DNA of 32,113 nt from a virus. The notes under the pieces were generated by a model. It did no database searches, was not told the origin of the DNA, and saw nothing but the letters and a program-made list of their open reading frames with translations. This document shows positions 9,201-16,600 of the stretch, in pieces (within the stretch, counting starts at the first letter, position 1; the number at the start of each line of letters is the position of its first letter). The translations under genes were made by a program, and so were the position numbers. The DNA lies in the IMG/VR virus record IMGVR_UViG_3300028581_000148, positions 1 to 32,113 of that record, one strand, 5' to 3'.

Positions 9201-9616
9201 AGGGTGTGCACGTCGTCGTGCATGAGCTTCGCCTGGTCGGGGTTAGCCAGCCGGTTGTTCGTCGCCGGTTGCTCGCGGGCGATCTTGTCGAAGTCGATCT
9301 CGCCCATCGCCAGCTTGCGCTTGAGCCCTTCGCCTTCGGCGCCCATGGCGGTCTGCACCGGGACCCCGAGCCGGCGGGCCAGGTCCTGTGCGGCGGCGTA
9401 CTGGTCGGGGTTGGTGCCCTGGGCCGCCAGGTAGCCGGCGCGGGCGGGAGTGGCCTGAGGCTGGATTGACGCGGCAACGGCGGCATCCCAGTCGGGGGCT
9501 TGGCTTGGGGCCTGACCAGGGGCTGTCGCCGCCCCGGGGGGCTGTGCATCGAGCGCCGGCGATACCGGCGCCGCCGCCCCCATCGTCGCGCTTACCGCGT
9601 CGTCCCACTCGCTCAT
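3227..9616 (-). CDS. Giant internal virion / polyvalent ejection protein with nuclease-like and zincin-like domains (2129 aa)
   Basis: This protein lies directly after the transglycosylase ejection protein (ATGA overlap) and ends the internal-protein block, the position of the largest ejected protein in podoviruses. Residues 1-100 contain repeated EWDDAV/DWDAAV peptides. Residues about 675-775 (GEAVGALHHPEIGDIDLVWG, GYGLSKI, HWLLTAFEK) match the phage BECR-fold (Barnase-EndoU-ColicinE5/D-RelE-like, PBECR) nuclease pattern known from polyvalent proteins. A zincin motif HESGH at 842-846 follows (TFTHESGHFFLD). Residues about 850-1550 are long charged Ala-rich helices. The C-terminal third contains a conserved stretch near FTRLFTQFAGYFNTWANLL and hydrophobic segments (FYVFMVGYLAPAVVAEL). 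Polyvalent proteins deliver effectors with phage DNA; delivery here is inferred. The nuclease-coding block is visibly more AT-rich than its flanks. Catalysis is untested and the exact domain family needs profile searches. Confidence 0.85.
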   Translation of the reverse strand: MSEWDDAVSATMGAAAPVSPALDAQPPGAATAPGQAPSQAPDWDAAVAASIQPQATPARAGYLAAQGTNPDQYAAAQDLARRLGVPVQTAMGAEGEGLKRKLAMGEIDFDKIAREQPATNNRLANPDQAKLMHDDVHTLTGVEQAVQPTKGLLADIAGMPMEFARGSGGATTRAAAALNTVLGAFPVVADATANLFGAKTTAAEDWWFSNMVAPTVARQPLFAPAPDAGFLGKAANTAGSLLGVLSQIVLSGGGGAAVPLSGTAAAGIVPAAEATAADVIAGAVAHGSKAMLFPALTDAVNTAREVHGATGDPWAAARAAQVQYLATTGMGVLPMSVPGGLVKRMASGALSGMTAGEASRAAMNLALPVQMQQPFTGEGLALSALAGSVLALGGPRGEVKGYQDAVRRTYTAAAKAQQAQADAARLGTLGQLSAASKYRERDPAAFHQFVQDAGEGGGLKEVYVDVATLGEVLHQAGVDRAALAAKLPDLEAQIHEAEQTAGMVRIPVADYATHIAGGPVDAALLPHLRTDPDGMTFSEATAFHQGQVELFTREADRVLAQHESDTAWKTSSNEVRDHIAEQLTATGRFTADVVRVYADLHQAFFEVLADRMRTTPDAAYAQFGARIVAESLGGRGLHQPEGESATAPEQPRVGPFGPILTEHVHDAQGAVAKLMEMKTGEAVGALHHPEIGDIDLVWGQEGTGHHDGYGLSKIVAWHPEVVNNLQSIISGMRVTKRSANRAQLESESHQGAVRLQWDGQSKHWLLTAFEKGKEGDGSGAEPRTDTPGTGKKGDSLSLAPASIVEQQISKFYQKTGAPRGAYDPATRTIALLKDADLTTFTHESGHFFLDTYAKLAALADAPAGVRADVDALLRWFGIEGAPELSALDAWHLMDLDAQRAHHETFARGFEQYLFEGKAPSVELNGVFGRIRSWMVRVYQRLEALGAPLTAEVRQVFGRMLASEDAIKTAEHARGYAELFRTPEDAARLGIDPAEYRAYQEQGREATADAVGDLQARAVRDLRWLTNARNKALAQVQREARGLRQAAQMDARREVMSQPVYRAWQFLTSKLGVDDKLPSAERPKSDPKTLDPAALNAGRLDEGALHEVLVESAATPEDGARIAARLAAEKMIGTGGMHPDIVADLYGFDSGSDLVRALADAAPPKAAIEAATDRLMLERHGDVATPQAMARAAEEAIHSDARARVMATGMKLLGKLAGPAREIARAAKEAAEAAIGAKRVRDLRPLQYTAAEGKAGRALLKAIEKGDIPRAAQLQRAQLLNNRLARAAGEASKEVGGLLAQWGRFSRRADDRLKGSYDMDLVNAVRSILGQYGVAPIQAKKAGEYLGVLEREDPDTYATVAAAVQRAEAGAKPFQQMTVDEVRGLAADVDALLHLARRSRQVETDAGRMALDRVKDHLVGRLEDIGIPDRVPGEGHAVTPGEERMAQFRTALAWVTRAEAWVGRMDGAQAMGPFRRFLFNRIKDGADAYRRDKGIYLKEYRDLLDRVAPTLTGGKIAAPELGYRFGEAQKNSAIPEILHAILHTGNESNARKLLLGRGWGEERPDGTLDRSRWDAFIARMIAEGKITKDHFDFAQGVWDLLERLKPAAQQAHRDAYGRYFAEVTADPVATPFGEYRGGYVPAKTDPRVVKDAALRELLDKENAGMAYAFPATSKGFTKGRVEYNKPLLLDLRSLAQHIDQVLLFSHLDNPVRDTQRIIRAIGGPLERVQPGVVSGMLIPWLNRTAKQQVVTPVSHDAGMSRFFTVLRSRAGAAAMFGNISNALQQVSGFGLAALKVPPGHLLSAMVDYAKHPRKLAAAVADASIYMKDRLDSDTMSMSDDIRQILMNPSVLARAQDWTLRHAYFMQLAVDSVMSPVVWTGAYNHAIAKSMSHADAVRLADSAVRETQGSFLPEDVSRIEAVNAFTRLFTQFAGYFNTWANLLGTEFSKVTHEAGLAQQYQRGFYVFMVGYLAPAVVAELVTQVFRGGPHDNNDDGSYLDDWLRQLFVIGPVRSATAMIPIGGSAINAGVNTWNSKPYDDRIATSPAISMIEATVRAPVSAYDAIVNGKSGQKAIRDVATLISLTIGVPLTLPARPVGYLADVAGGKIRPSGPVDLARGVVTGIASPGSKD

Positions 9617-11859
9617 CGTCCGCCCCGCTTTGTCATCGCCGTCCAGTAGGCGGTGATGATTTGCCCGTCCGTTGGGTTCGATACCCCCGCCTTAACGAAG
9701 GCCGCCTTGATGCCATTGCGCGCTTCGCTGGGGATGTCACTGACCTTCTGCGCGAGCATCGGCCCCGAGGTGTCGGCCGAGAACCAGCCGCCGGGAGTGA
9801 CGGCGTTCTGCGCGAACAGTCGGTCCAGGTGCGCGTTGACTTCCGCATCCGTGAACTTCTTGCCGCCCTGCGCCTGCGCATCCAGCATCGAACGATCGAC
9901 GAACTGCCGGATGGCCCCGACCCGCCCGGCGTCAGGGCTGTCATCTTTCGGGGTGGGGTCCATGCCGAGCATCCGCAGCCGCTCATCCAAACCGCTCTTG
10001 ATGGCAGGCGAATTCAGTTCGCCCGGGTTGGTGACCGCGGTCGCCGTCGGGTTCAGGGCCTTGGCGCGCTTGGCCGCGAGCACCGCCAAATCGCCCTTGG
10101 CGATCTTCGCCGACAGGGCGCCGAACTCCGCATCCGACTTTTTCGCCAACTCATCAGGGTTCGCGGTCAGATGCCCATAGAGGGCCATGTCGGTTTCCAC
10201 CGGCACGCCCTTGGCGAGCTTGGCGGCATAGTCCTTGATCTCGCCCATCCGCCCCGCGGGGATACCCGCCACGGCGTTCCCCGAGAGGCCGGCCAGGCTT
10301 CCGCCGTTCTGCTCCAGTTCGCGCATGGCCGCGGTAACGCCTTCCGCCTCGCGCTGCTTGATGGCCGCGGTCTGCCGGGACACCTGCCCGTCGATTTCGC
10401 TCTGCGCGAGCTTCAGTCGCTCGGGGCTGCCGGCAACGCTTGGATGGGCCTGCAACCGGGCATAGTGGTCTTCCAGCGTGGGCCGCGCCGCGGGGCTGTC
10501 CTGCGCCGACTTGGCGCGCGCCAGGGTGTTCTTCACGTAGTCCTGCGTTTCCTGGGGGGTGTAGTTCAACCAGGCGTCCGGCTGACCGGCATCCGCCGCC
10601 TTGCGCATCGCCCCGGCCAGCCCGGTGCCCTTCTTGGCGCTGCCCGGCCCGGCGTTGTAGGCGGCGAGCATCTTCGCCGGGTCCCCGCCCGCCTGGGACA
10701 ACTGGTTGCTGAAGTAGGCCCGGCCGAGCTTCAGGTTGTAGGCCTGCGCTGCGGCGTCCTTGGCCGGGTCGCCGGTGCTCCCGCGGTTGAATAGCTCCGG
10801 GTCCCAGTCCACCCCCGCGAGCCTGGCCGCCTCCGGGCCGGTAGCAGGCATGATTTGTGCAATCCCGATCGCCCCCTTGGGGCTGGTGGTCGGGCGCCCA
10901 TCGGGGCCGAAGTGCTGTTTCCTGGACTCCGACCACAACAGCGCGTCGAACAGATGATCGAGCGGTGTGGCCGGCTGCGATGACTGCATAACGTCGGCCG
11001 CGGCCCCGAGCGCCGCCTGGGCGTCCTTCGCCTTGGTGATGCGCAGGTTCGTCGTGTAGATGTCGTCTTCGCCCATGAACTGCGAGTAGCGGTTCAGGTA
11101 GGCCGCCGCCATGTCGGGTTGATGGTTGTCGAGGGCGCTTTCGATGGCGAGCTTGGCCGCCGGGCTTACGGCCTCGATGGTCTTGGCCATTACGAACGTC
11201 GGGTCCATCCCTGCGTACTGGATGCGGGTCGCCGCGGCAATCCTGCCGATCGACTCATCCGTGATAGCGGGATCAGACCACCCCAGCCCAATCTGACGCG
11301 CCGCGGTGTCCACCGTGCCACTGGTGACGCTCTGCTTGTAGACCTTGAACTGCTGCGCCTCGTGCGCCAGGGCCTGCCCGTGGAACTGCGCCATGAGGTT
11401 GGCCGAGGTCTGGGCGAAGGCCCGGCGCTGCGCGTCGTTGCCCAGGGTGCCGGCGATCTCGTCGAGCTTGCCCTTGAGCTTGGCGCCGTACTCATCGGCC
11501 AGGGGCTTGCCGTCGGGCCGCTCCAGCGCGTCCTTGCCCTGCAGGCTGGTGTAGCCCGTCTTCGGATCGTAGGTCAGGTCCTGGATGTGCACCTGCGCCT
11601 GATTCGTTGCGTCCGCCAACCGATACTGATTGGCCTCGTGCGCCATGTCGGTACCGATGGCGCTCAGATGTTGCCCGAGATTCGCGGCTGCTTGCCCCAG
11701 GGCCCCGGCCTGCGCGCCCGCGATGTCGTGCTGTGGGGTAATCTCCATCCGGGGCGCAGTGGCAGTGAACGGCGTGTCGGTCAGTTTCGGTGCGGTCATC
11801 TGGGGCTGAGGCGCCGCCGATGTCTGGGCCTGGAAGCCGCCATACTCAGGGACTCTCAC
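9613..11859 (-). CDS. Internal virion protein with SLT transglycosylase domain (T7 gp16-like role)
   Basis: Residues about 300-420 form a soluble-lytic-transglycosylase (GH23) domain: catalytic Glu311 in LLWSESRKQ, the GAIGIAQIMPATG motif, and AAYNAGPG around Tyr401. In short-tailed phages such a domain sits in an ejected core protein that opens murein locally during DNA entry. The first 300 residues and the last 300 are helical and Ala-rich, with no signal peptide. The 748-residue protein is therefore a virion component, not a lysis enzyme. It starts with GTG at 11859, overlapping the previous stop (GTGA), with a strong AAGGAG site. It ends in ATGA overlap with the giant protein. Confidence 0.9.
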   Translation of the reverse strand: MRVPEYGGFQAQTSAAPQPQMTAPKLTDTPFTATAPRMEITPQHDIAGAQAGALGQAAANLGQHLSAIGTDMAHEANQYRLADATNQAQVHIQDLTYDPKTGYTSLQGKDALERPDGKPLADEYGAKLKGKLDEIAGTLGNDAQRRAFAQTSANLMAQFHGQALAHEAQQFKVYKQSVTSGTVDTAARQIGLGWSDPAITDESIGRIAAATRIQYAGMDPTFVMAKTIEAVSPAAKLAIESALDNHQPDMAAAYLNRYSQFMGEDDIYTTNLRITKAKDAQAALGAAADVMQSSQPATPLDHLFDALLWSESRKQHFGPDGRPTTSPKGAIGIAQIMPATGPEAARLAGVDWDPELFNRGSTGDPAKDAAAQAYNLKLGRAYFSNQLSQAGGDPAKMLAAYNAGPGSAKKGTGLAGAMRKAADAGQPDAWLNYTPQETQDYVKNTLARAKSAQDSPAARPTLEDHYARLQAHPSVAGSPERLKLAQSEIDGQVSRQTAAIKQREAEGVTAAMRELEQNGGSLAGLSGNAVAGIPAGRMGEIKDYAAKLAKGVPVETDMALYGHLTANPDELAKKSDAEFGALSAKIAKGDLAVLAAKRAKALNPTATAVTNPGELNSPAIKSGLDERLRMLGMDPTPKDDSPDAGRVGAIRQFVDRSMLDAQAQGGKKFTDAEVNAHLDRLFAQNAVTPGGWFSADTSGPMLAQKVSDIPSEARNGIKAAFVKAGVSNPTDGQIITAYWTAMTKRGGR

Positions 11860-12605
11860 GGCTTTTTCTCCTTCTTACTGTCCTGTATTTCCTTCCTGTA
11901 GCGGTACCAGGACGATGCCACGCTGCCCGCGCTCCCGAGCAGTGATGTGGCCGCCGCCAGGTTGGGACTGATCGCCCTGGCGGTCGCCAACTGGGAGCCG
12001 GCCGAGCGCTCGTAGCTCGCGGCCGTGATCCCTTGCATCTGTGCCCCTTGGTCGAGGTTGCGCGCCTCGTTCGCCGCGTTGTTCTGGTAGTTGAGCGCCT
12101 GCCAGTCGGCCGCGGTCCGATCGTTCGCGGCTTGCGTGCGATACCCCCAGGCTGACCGGGCGGCATTGGCGGTGAGGGTGTCCATGTCGGCCTGCTTCAG
12201 CACGTCGGTGCTGGCCTGTACCTCGCGCGCGCTGCCCTCGTTGATGGCGATTCCGTTGGCCGCCAGTGCAACCCGCTGCGCCCCCTTGAGTTGGCCTGCC
12301 TTTAGGGTCAGGGCGGCCACCTGGTCTTGCCCGATTTCCAGGGCGTTCGCCGCTGCGGCTTCGGCGGTGCGGGCGTTCGTCTCCCCGGTCAGGGTCGCCA
12401 TCTGCGCATTGACGTTGCCGGTCGCCCGGACCAATCCGGCATTGGCCCTGGCCATGGCCGCTTGCGTCTTGGCGTAGGTGGCCTGGGCGTCGGATTCGAT
12501 CGCCTGCAAGCGCAGGTTGGCCTGCGTGGTCTTCGCGGAACTGAGCGCCCCTTGGGCAGATGAAACCGCCCCCAGGACACTGGATACCACACCGCCGTAA
12601 CCCAT
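11856..12605 (-). CDS. Internal virion (ejection) protein, Ala-rich, T7 gp14-like position
   Basis: This 249-residue protein is rich in Ala, Gln and Asn. It begins with a Gly/Val/Ser hydrophobic segment (MGYGGVVSSVLGAVSSAQG), continues as long amphipathic helices and ends with a basic tail (YRYRKEIQDSKKEKKP). The composition, N-terminal hydrophobic helix and place between the tail nozzle and the transglycosylase protein match the smallest ejected core protein of podoviruses, which forms a pore in the outer membrane in T7-like phages. GGGGGG lies just before ATG 12605, which directly follows the nozzle stop (TAG ATG). The family is assigned from context and composition, as such proteins are weakly conserved. 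Confidence 0.75.
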   Translation of the reverse strand: MGYGGVVSSVLGAVSSAQGALSSAKTTQANLRLQAIESDAQATYAKTQAAMARANAGLVRATGNVNAQMATLTGETNARTAEAAAANALEIGQDQVAALTLKAGQLKGAQRVALAANGIAINEGSAREVQASTDVLKQADMDTLTANAARSAWGYRTQAANDRTAADWQALNYQNNAANEARNLDQGAQMQGITAASYERSAGSQLATARAISPNLAAATSLLGSAGSVASSWYRYRKEIQDSKKEKKP

Positions 12606-14660
12606 CTATCCCCCCAAGGCCACTTCGGCCGCCAGCGATGCCACCGTCAGCGGCAACGGGTCGCGTTGCCGGATGAATATCTGCCCATCCTGTGCCCACG
12701 TGGCGGACAGGACCACCTCGACCTCGGCACTTTTGAGCGCGGGCGGTGACCCGAAAGGCTCTGTGGTGCGCTGCTTGGACTCCACCAGGTGATCCGCGTC
12801 GGGCCCCACCCAGATCCCGGACGATCGCCAGACCCGCAACCACACGCGGTTGACCGACTTCGCCCGCCCCTGCCCCAAGGCGCTGTCAACCTGCACGGCC
12901 ATGGGGAGCGTTTGCAGGTCCGCCACGATCGGCAGCCCCACGGTGACCACTGCGGCGGGATAGTCGAGCGTGACCGCCCCGCCGTTGACAACCCGCTGCG
13001 GATGCGGCGCACCGTCCGTGAGGATGTTGACGGTCTTTCCCTCGATGTAGTCCAGGCCGCTGATGCGGACCGCCGGGGCTCCGCGGTAGGTAAGGCCGCA
13101 GTCGACAAAGAAGGCGTCCGCCGGGGTGGCGAAGCGCCGCGACGCCATCCGCTCGATGTAGCGCACCGCGGTGCCGTTGATGGTTCTGGCCACCACGGCG
13201 TAAAGCACGTCCTCAAGGCCCTCGGCGACCACGGCAACCGACTCAAAGGCCCCGTCGGTGTCGTGCCGGTGCCAGGCGCCTACCTGTTGCTCCGGGACAT
13301 AGGTCAGCCCCAGCAGGTTGCCGCCGGAGGAGACGCACCACACCAGCGGAATCGGGGCCTTGGCATAGGCCATGTCGATGATGTTCAGCCCGTCGAACAG
13401 ATGCCCCGCGCGTAGCGACAGATCGCCGCCGGTGAATCCGCTGGATTGCCAGGAATAGGCCAACTCTCTCATGTGCCCGCCGCGCGCTACCGCATAGACC
13501 AGTGAGTTGTTGACAATGCACGGCTGGACGTTTGACGCGCCGACATAAGACTGCGGGCTGACGTTGATTGATGCCGGGGTAATAGCATCGGAATTAACCG
13601 AGCCGACGCGCCATTCCGCGGCGCTGGTCAGCAACAACAACTGACTCAGGGGCACGATGTGCCTGATGATGTTGGCCTCACGCGCGGCGACCCTTACAGA
13701 AATACGATCATCGTTGCGCGTCGGTAATGAGTATGACATTCCGGACTCCGTTCCTGATTGCGTCATCCACAGGTTTTGCGGCTTATTCAGCGTCCCGGCA
13801 AAACACCGGCGTTGCTCGAAGTAGGACACGGCCGCCGGGTAGTTGTTGACTTTTGTGAGTGCATAATCACGAAGCGGCGGGGTTTTACTCAGGTCAGGTG
13901 AAATGTTGGCGTCGATGAACGCCAGTTCCGCCGTCTGGCCGATAAAGCCATATAACCCACCCATCTCTTTATAGATGTTGTAATAGATATTCGGCGCGAC
14001 AAAAGACCAGACTAGCTCATTCCTGGACCCGGTATACCCAAGATTGTTGGCGCACGCAATTTCTCCGCTCGGCCGCGACTCGTTGAGGCGATCAAGCGAT
14101 TCCGTCGTGATGACATATCGATAAAGATAAAGGCCCACCCCCGTCGGAACTCCGACCGGTGTCAAAATGACGTTACCCGGAGGCACGAGCGAAGTACCGA
14201 AACTAACGCTAATCAATTGCCAGTTGAGCGCCCCGAGTCGGCGCAGTTCCGCCGGTGGGTGCAGCGGATGAACCAGTGTCATCACATCCGAGGACTGCAC
14301 ATAGTGGATATCAAACAGATCAGATTCCGCGAAGGCGTTGGCAATCTCATAGGGCACGTCGCCATCCATCAGCGTAGCGCCCTGGGTATGGAAGCGGAAA
14401 TATCCGGCCCCAATCTCAATCACCATGGTTTGGGTTGAAGAATAGGTGAACGGGATCAGGCGCACCGCTTTGGTTGAATCCTTCACTTCACAGACGAACT
14501 CAAACCCGGCCCGGTTCTCGGCCGGACCTTGGACCTTGGTGACGAAGTTGCGACAGGTAGCCAGGCCGGACGCATAACTGGAGTCGTCGGAGCGCCCCCA
14601 CAGTTCCGGCGAGACCTCGCCTCCACCGAACGAGCGCTGAATGGTTCGGACGCTGCCCAT
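12606..14660 (-). CDS. Tail nozzle protein (tail tubular protein B, T7 gp12-like)
   Basis: The N-terminus (IQRSFGGGEVSPELWGR, GLATCRNFVTKVQGPAENR, GFEFVCEVKDS) is the conserved opening of podoviral nozzle proteins, followed by RLIPFTYSSTQTMVIEIG and the large beta-propeller-like body. Later blocks (YFEQRRCFAGTLNKPQNLWM, LLLLTSAAEWRVG, YSWQSSGFTGGDLS, YVPEQQVGAWHRHDTDG) are also typical. At 684 residues it is close to the usual length. It would form the hexameric distal tube below the tail adaptor. It follows the C-terminal half of the adaptor by four bases, the usual order of adaptor then nozzle. The start at 14660 is the only ATG matching the family's N-terminus. Confidence 0.9.
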   Translation of the reverse strand: MGSVRTIQRSFGGGEVSPELWGRSDDSSYASGLATCRNFVTKVQGPAENRAGFEFVCEVKDSTKAVRLIPFTYSSTQTMVIEIGAGYFRFHTQGATLMDGDVPYEIANAFAESDLFDIHYVQSSDVMTLVHPLHPPAELRRLGALNWQLISVSFGTSLVPPGNVILTPVGVPTGVGLYLYRYVITTESLDRLNESRPSGEIACANNLGYTGSRNELVWSFVAPNIYYNIYKEMGGLYGFIGQTAELAFIDANISPDLSKTPPLRDYALTKVNNYPAAVSYFEQRRCFAGTLNKPQNLWMTQSGTESGMSYSLPTRNDDRISVRVAAREANIIRHIVPLSQLLLLTSAAEWRVGSVNSDAITPASINVSPQSYVGASNVQPCIVNNSLVYAVARGGHMRELAYSWQSSGFTGGDLSLRAGHLFDGLNIIDMAYAKAPIPLVWCVSSGGNLLGLTYVPEQQVGAWHRHDTDGAFESVAVVAEGLEDVLYAVVARTINGTAVRYIERMASRRFATPADAFFVDCGLTYRGAPAVRISGLDYIEGKTVNILTDGAPHPQRVVNGGAVTLDYPAAVVTVGLPIVADLQTLPMAVQVDSALGQGRAKSVNRVWLRVWRSSGIWVGPDADHLVESKQRTTEPFGSPPALKSAEVEVVLSATWAQDGQIFIRQRDPLPLTVASLAAEVALGG

Positions 14661-14664
14661 GGCT

Positions 14665-15084
14665 TTAACGCCTGGAAATCAAGGATGGGACAAAGGCGCG
14701 ATTTACCGGCCCCTGATTGCTGTCTGACGCTACCGCCTGAGCGAGGTACTGTTGCATCATCGCCGTGCAGTGTTTGACCATCGCAGCCCCCGCCGTCCCC
14801 TTGAGTAGCGGCCCGGCAAGGAATCCCGCCAGGTGCCAAGACAAGGCCATCGTGAACAACGGACTAAAGCGCGCAGGATCGTTCACGTAGGCCACATACC
14901 GACACACGGCCGCCGCCTGGTCGGTGTAAATCAGGGGCATTCCGTCGTCGCCGATCTCTTGCGAGAAGGGGACCGGCACGGGAAAGCCTGCCATCTGGTA
15001 ATCGTCGGTAGCCCCCGGCGGCAAGATGGCCAGGATATTGACGGCATCGGCCGGTGCGGCGTAGGCGTAGTCGAAGGATGTCAT
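14665..15084 (-). CDS. C-terminal half of split tail adaptor (tail tubular protein A, T7 gp11-like)
   Basis: The 139 residues correspond to the last two thirds of podoviral tail adaptor proteins: FDYAYAAPADAVNILAILPP, GATDDYQM, an IYTDQAAAVCRYVAYVND block, and FSPLFTMALSWHLAGFLAGP then LLKGTAG. The first third is absent here and is found at 18042-18416, with 3128 bp between. The TCC TTC codons of MTSFDYAY occur in the same phase in the other half, so joining there gives about 207 codons, near the 196 of T7 gp11. The ATG at 15084 has no good ribosome site but overlaps the stop of the preceding gene (ATGA), so it could be translated by coupling. Whether the half works in trans is unknown. Confidence 0.85.
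   Translation of the reverse strand: MTSFDYAYAAPADAVNILAILPPGATDDYQMAGFPVPVPFSQEIGDDGMPLIYTDQAAAVCRYVAYVNDPARFSPLFTMALSWHLAGFLAGPLLKGTAGAAMVKHCTAMMQQYLAQAVASDSNQGPVNRAFVPSLISRR
15072..15078. repeat. 7-bp junction repeat, left copy
   Basis: CGAAGGA (TCCTTCG on the coding strand) occurs here in the C-terminal half of the tail adaptor gene and again at 18200-18206 in the N-terminal half, in the same codon phase (TCC TTC G). It looks like a target-site duplication or the homology used when the cassette was inserted. Seven bases alone could match by chance; the matching phase and exact position give it weight. Confidence 0.6.
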
Positions 15085-15842
15085 GGCTCACTCACAGGGG
15101 GCAGACAGGCGCCCGCCAAGGTAACCTCTGCGTTACCCAATGCAGACTCCAACTCTATCTGGTCGAGCGCCGCATCCATCTGTGCCCGGGCCACATCGTA
15201 GATCTGGCCCGCGATCCCGAGCAGCGTAGCCCCGGCGTCCATCACCGCCTGCAGTTGGGCGAGCGTGTGCGTGCGCAGCACTGGCGGCCAGCCCGCGGCG
15301 ACCTCGGCCGCCGCGATGCAGCGATACTGGAAGGCGTCCGCCGCCCCGGCCGCCACCCGCCGCTGGGCCACCAGCACCGCGCCGGCCAGCAGCGCGCGGG
15401 TATCCGCCGGCAGCCCGGCGTACAGATACCACTGCGCGCCCTGGCCCAGGTCATGCTCGTACCACCAGCCCTGGGCCAGCCGCGCGGCATAGGCCGCTTC
15501 CAGGGCCTCGACCGCCACCGGCAGCGTAAGCTGGGGCGGCGGCTCCGGCGCGGGCGGCGGCTCCGGGGGCGGCGGCGCGGGCCGCGGCACCAGCACCACG
15601 CAGGCGCGCCCCTGGGCGTCCTGCCCCAGGGTTGGCACCGCGCCCCAGGGGGCGGGGGCCGGGTTGGGCTCCGGCAGCAGCAGGCCGGACGCCGCCGCGT
15701 CAGCGACGCTCAGCATTCCTTCACCCAGGCGCGACAGCAGGCCGGCAACCGATACGCTGTAACGGCCAGCGACGTGCACTACATGATGGAGTTCGAGCGG
15801 CTCCAGGGACTCACCCACCAGCCGATAGAGCAGCGGCGCCAT
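15081..15842 (-). CDS. DUF4376-like cassette protein, 253 aa
   Basis: The protein has an N-terminal beta/alpha part (MAPLLYRLVGESLEPLEL), a Pro-rich linker near residues 87-107 (PRPAPPPPEPPPAPEPPP) and a helical C-terminal domain. The C-terminal part (QYRCIAAAEVAAGWPPVL, LAQLQAVMDAGATLLGIAGQ) resembles the DUF4376 or fibre-associated helical domain found beside phage tail fibres, where the central residues of the pattern are a short aromatic-rich segment and Ala-rich helices. No signal peptide is present, unlike its two cassette neighbours. It starts at 15842 in TGATG overlap with the preceding gene; an upstream in-frame start lies within that gene. Its TGA overlaps the ATG of the C-terminal adaptor half. 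A fibre-assembly or tip-associated role is an inference from neighbours. Confidence 0.65.
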   Translation of the reverse strand: MAPLLYRLVGESLEPLELHHVVHVAGRYSVSVAGLLSRLGEGMLSVADAAASGLLLPEPNPAPAPWGAVPTLGQDAQGRACVVLVPRPAPPPPEPPPAPEPPPQLTLPVAVEALEAAYAARLAQGWWYEHDLGQGAQWYLYAGLPADTRALLAGAVLVAQRRVAAGAADAFQYRCIAAAEVAAGWPPVLRTHTLAQLQAVMDAGATLLGIAGQIYDVARAQMDAALDQIELESALGNAEVTLAGACLPPVSEP

Positions 15843-16600
15843 CAGTTGCTGACCAACCACAGATCGGCAGCGCCCTGTTCCAGATGGGTGCCCGCCGGCA
15901 AGTCGCCGGCGGTCCAGCTACCTGTGAGCGCCGTCGCGACAATCAGCCGCTGCGGCAGTATCGACGGCGTACCGGTCACCGTCACCAGCCCGCCCGCGGG
16001 GGCCGTGAGGGTCCCGGCGCACACCAGCAGGCCGGCCGGCGCCCCGGCGCCGAAGGTCAGCACCGTATCCGCCGCTGGCATCCACGCGGCCGTCAAATAC
16101 ACGCGCGCGTGCGTCTCAATCTCCACCCCCATGGAAGCGAGCCAACTGGCGACTAAGGTCCCGCCGGTGCGGACCGCGGTCGTGCCGGTGTAGGTATTGG
16201 ACCCTGCCAGCGTCTGAATCAGCCCAGACTCAATTTCCAGCGTGAGGTTGCCACCGGCCTCATTAATGACATCGCCGCTGAAAGTGGCCTCGCGGGCGCT
16301 CCACACCAGGTTGCCGCTGCCCAGCAGGTCGCCGACCAGCACCGCCGACTCACGCCCCGGGGCCGGCACCCCCGGCGGCCACGCCGGCCAGTGCGGATTG
16401 CGCCGGCAATCGGCGCCATCCCCGCACAGCGCCCCGGCCCGGTGCACGGTGGCAGGGGCCCGGACCGTGATGCGCGCGACCGGCGCCGGATGCGGCGCGG
16501 CGCGGCCGTACATCGCCTGCGCGACGCGCGGCAGTTCCAGCCCGCCAGTCACCGCGGCCCAGGCCGCGACCAGCCCCAGGATCAGCGTGCGCTTGCGCAT
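15842..16600 (-). CDS. Secreted protein with autotransporter-type beta repeat, 252 aa
   Basis: A canonical Sec signal peptide covers residues 1-29: basic MRKR, hydrophobic TLILGLVAAWAAVTGG and the cleavage motif AQA before MYG. The mature part begins with a Pro/Ala/Arg-rich segment containing two Cys (LCGDGADCRR). It then becomes a beta-rich domain with GSGNLVW, NLTLEIESGLIQTLAGSNTY and TGTTAVRTGGTLVAS, the pattern of the passenger-associated beta strand repeat (PF12951-type) of autotransporters. No translocator barrel follows, so it would stay periplasmic or be released. The start at 16600 overlaps the previous stop (TGATG); a longer in-frame form would destroy the signal peptide. A signal peptide is unexpected in a virion operon. 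Host-surface modification or superinfection exclusion are possible roles, not shown. Confidence 0.7.
   Translation of the reverse strand: MRKRTLILGLVAAWAAVTGGLELPRVAQAMYGRAAPHPAPVARITVRAPATVHRAGALCGDGADCRRNPHWPAWPPGVPAPGRESAVLVGDLLGSGNLVWSAREATFSGDVINEAGGNLTLEIESGLIQTLAGSNTYTGTTAVRTGGTLVASWLASMGVEIETHARVYLTAAWMPAADTVLTFGAGAPAGLLVCAGTLTAPAGGLVTVTGTPSILPQRLIVATALTGSWTAGDLPAGTHLEQGAADLWLVSN

Noticed and set aside
4502-10794. Long plus-strand frames (4502-5683, 7622-8899, 9388-10794)
   Set aside because: They are antisense to genes with clear protein families, have Arg/Gly/His-rich low-complexity products and arise from the high GC content.
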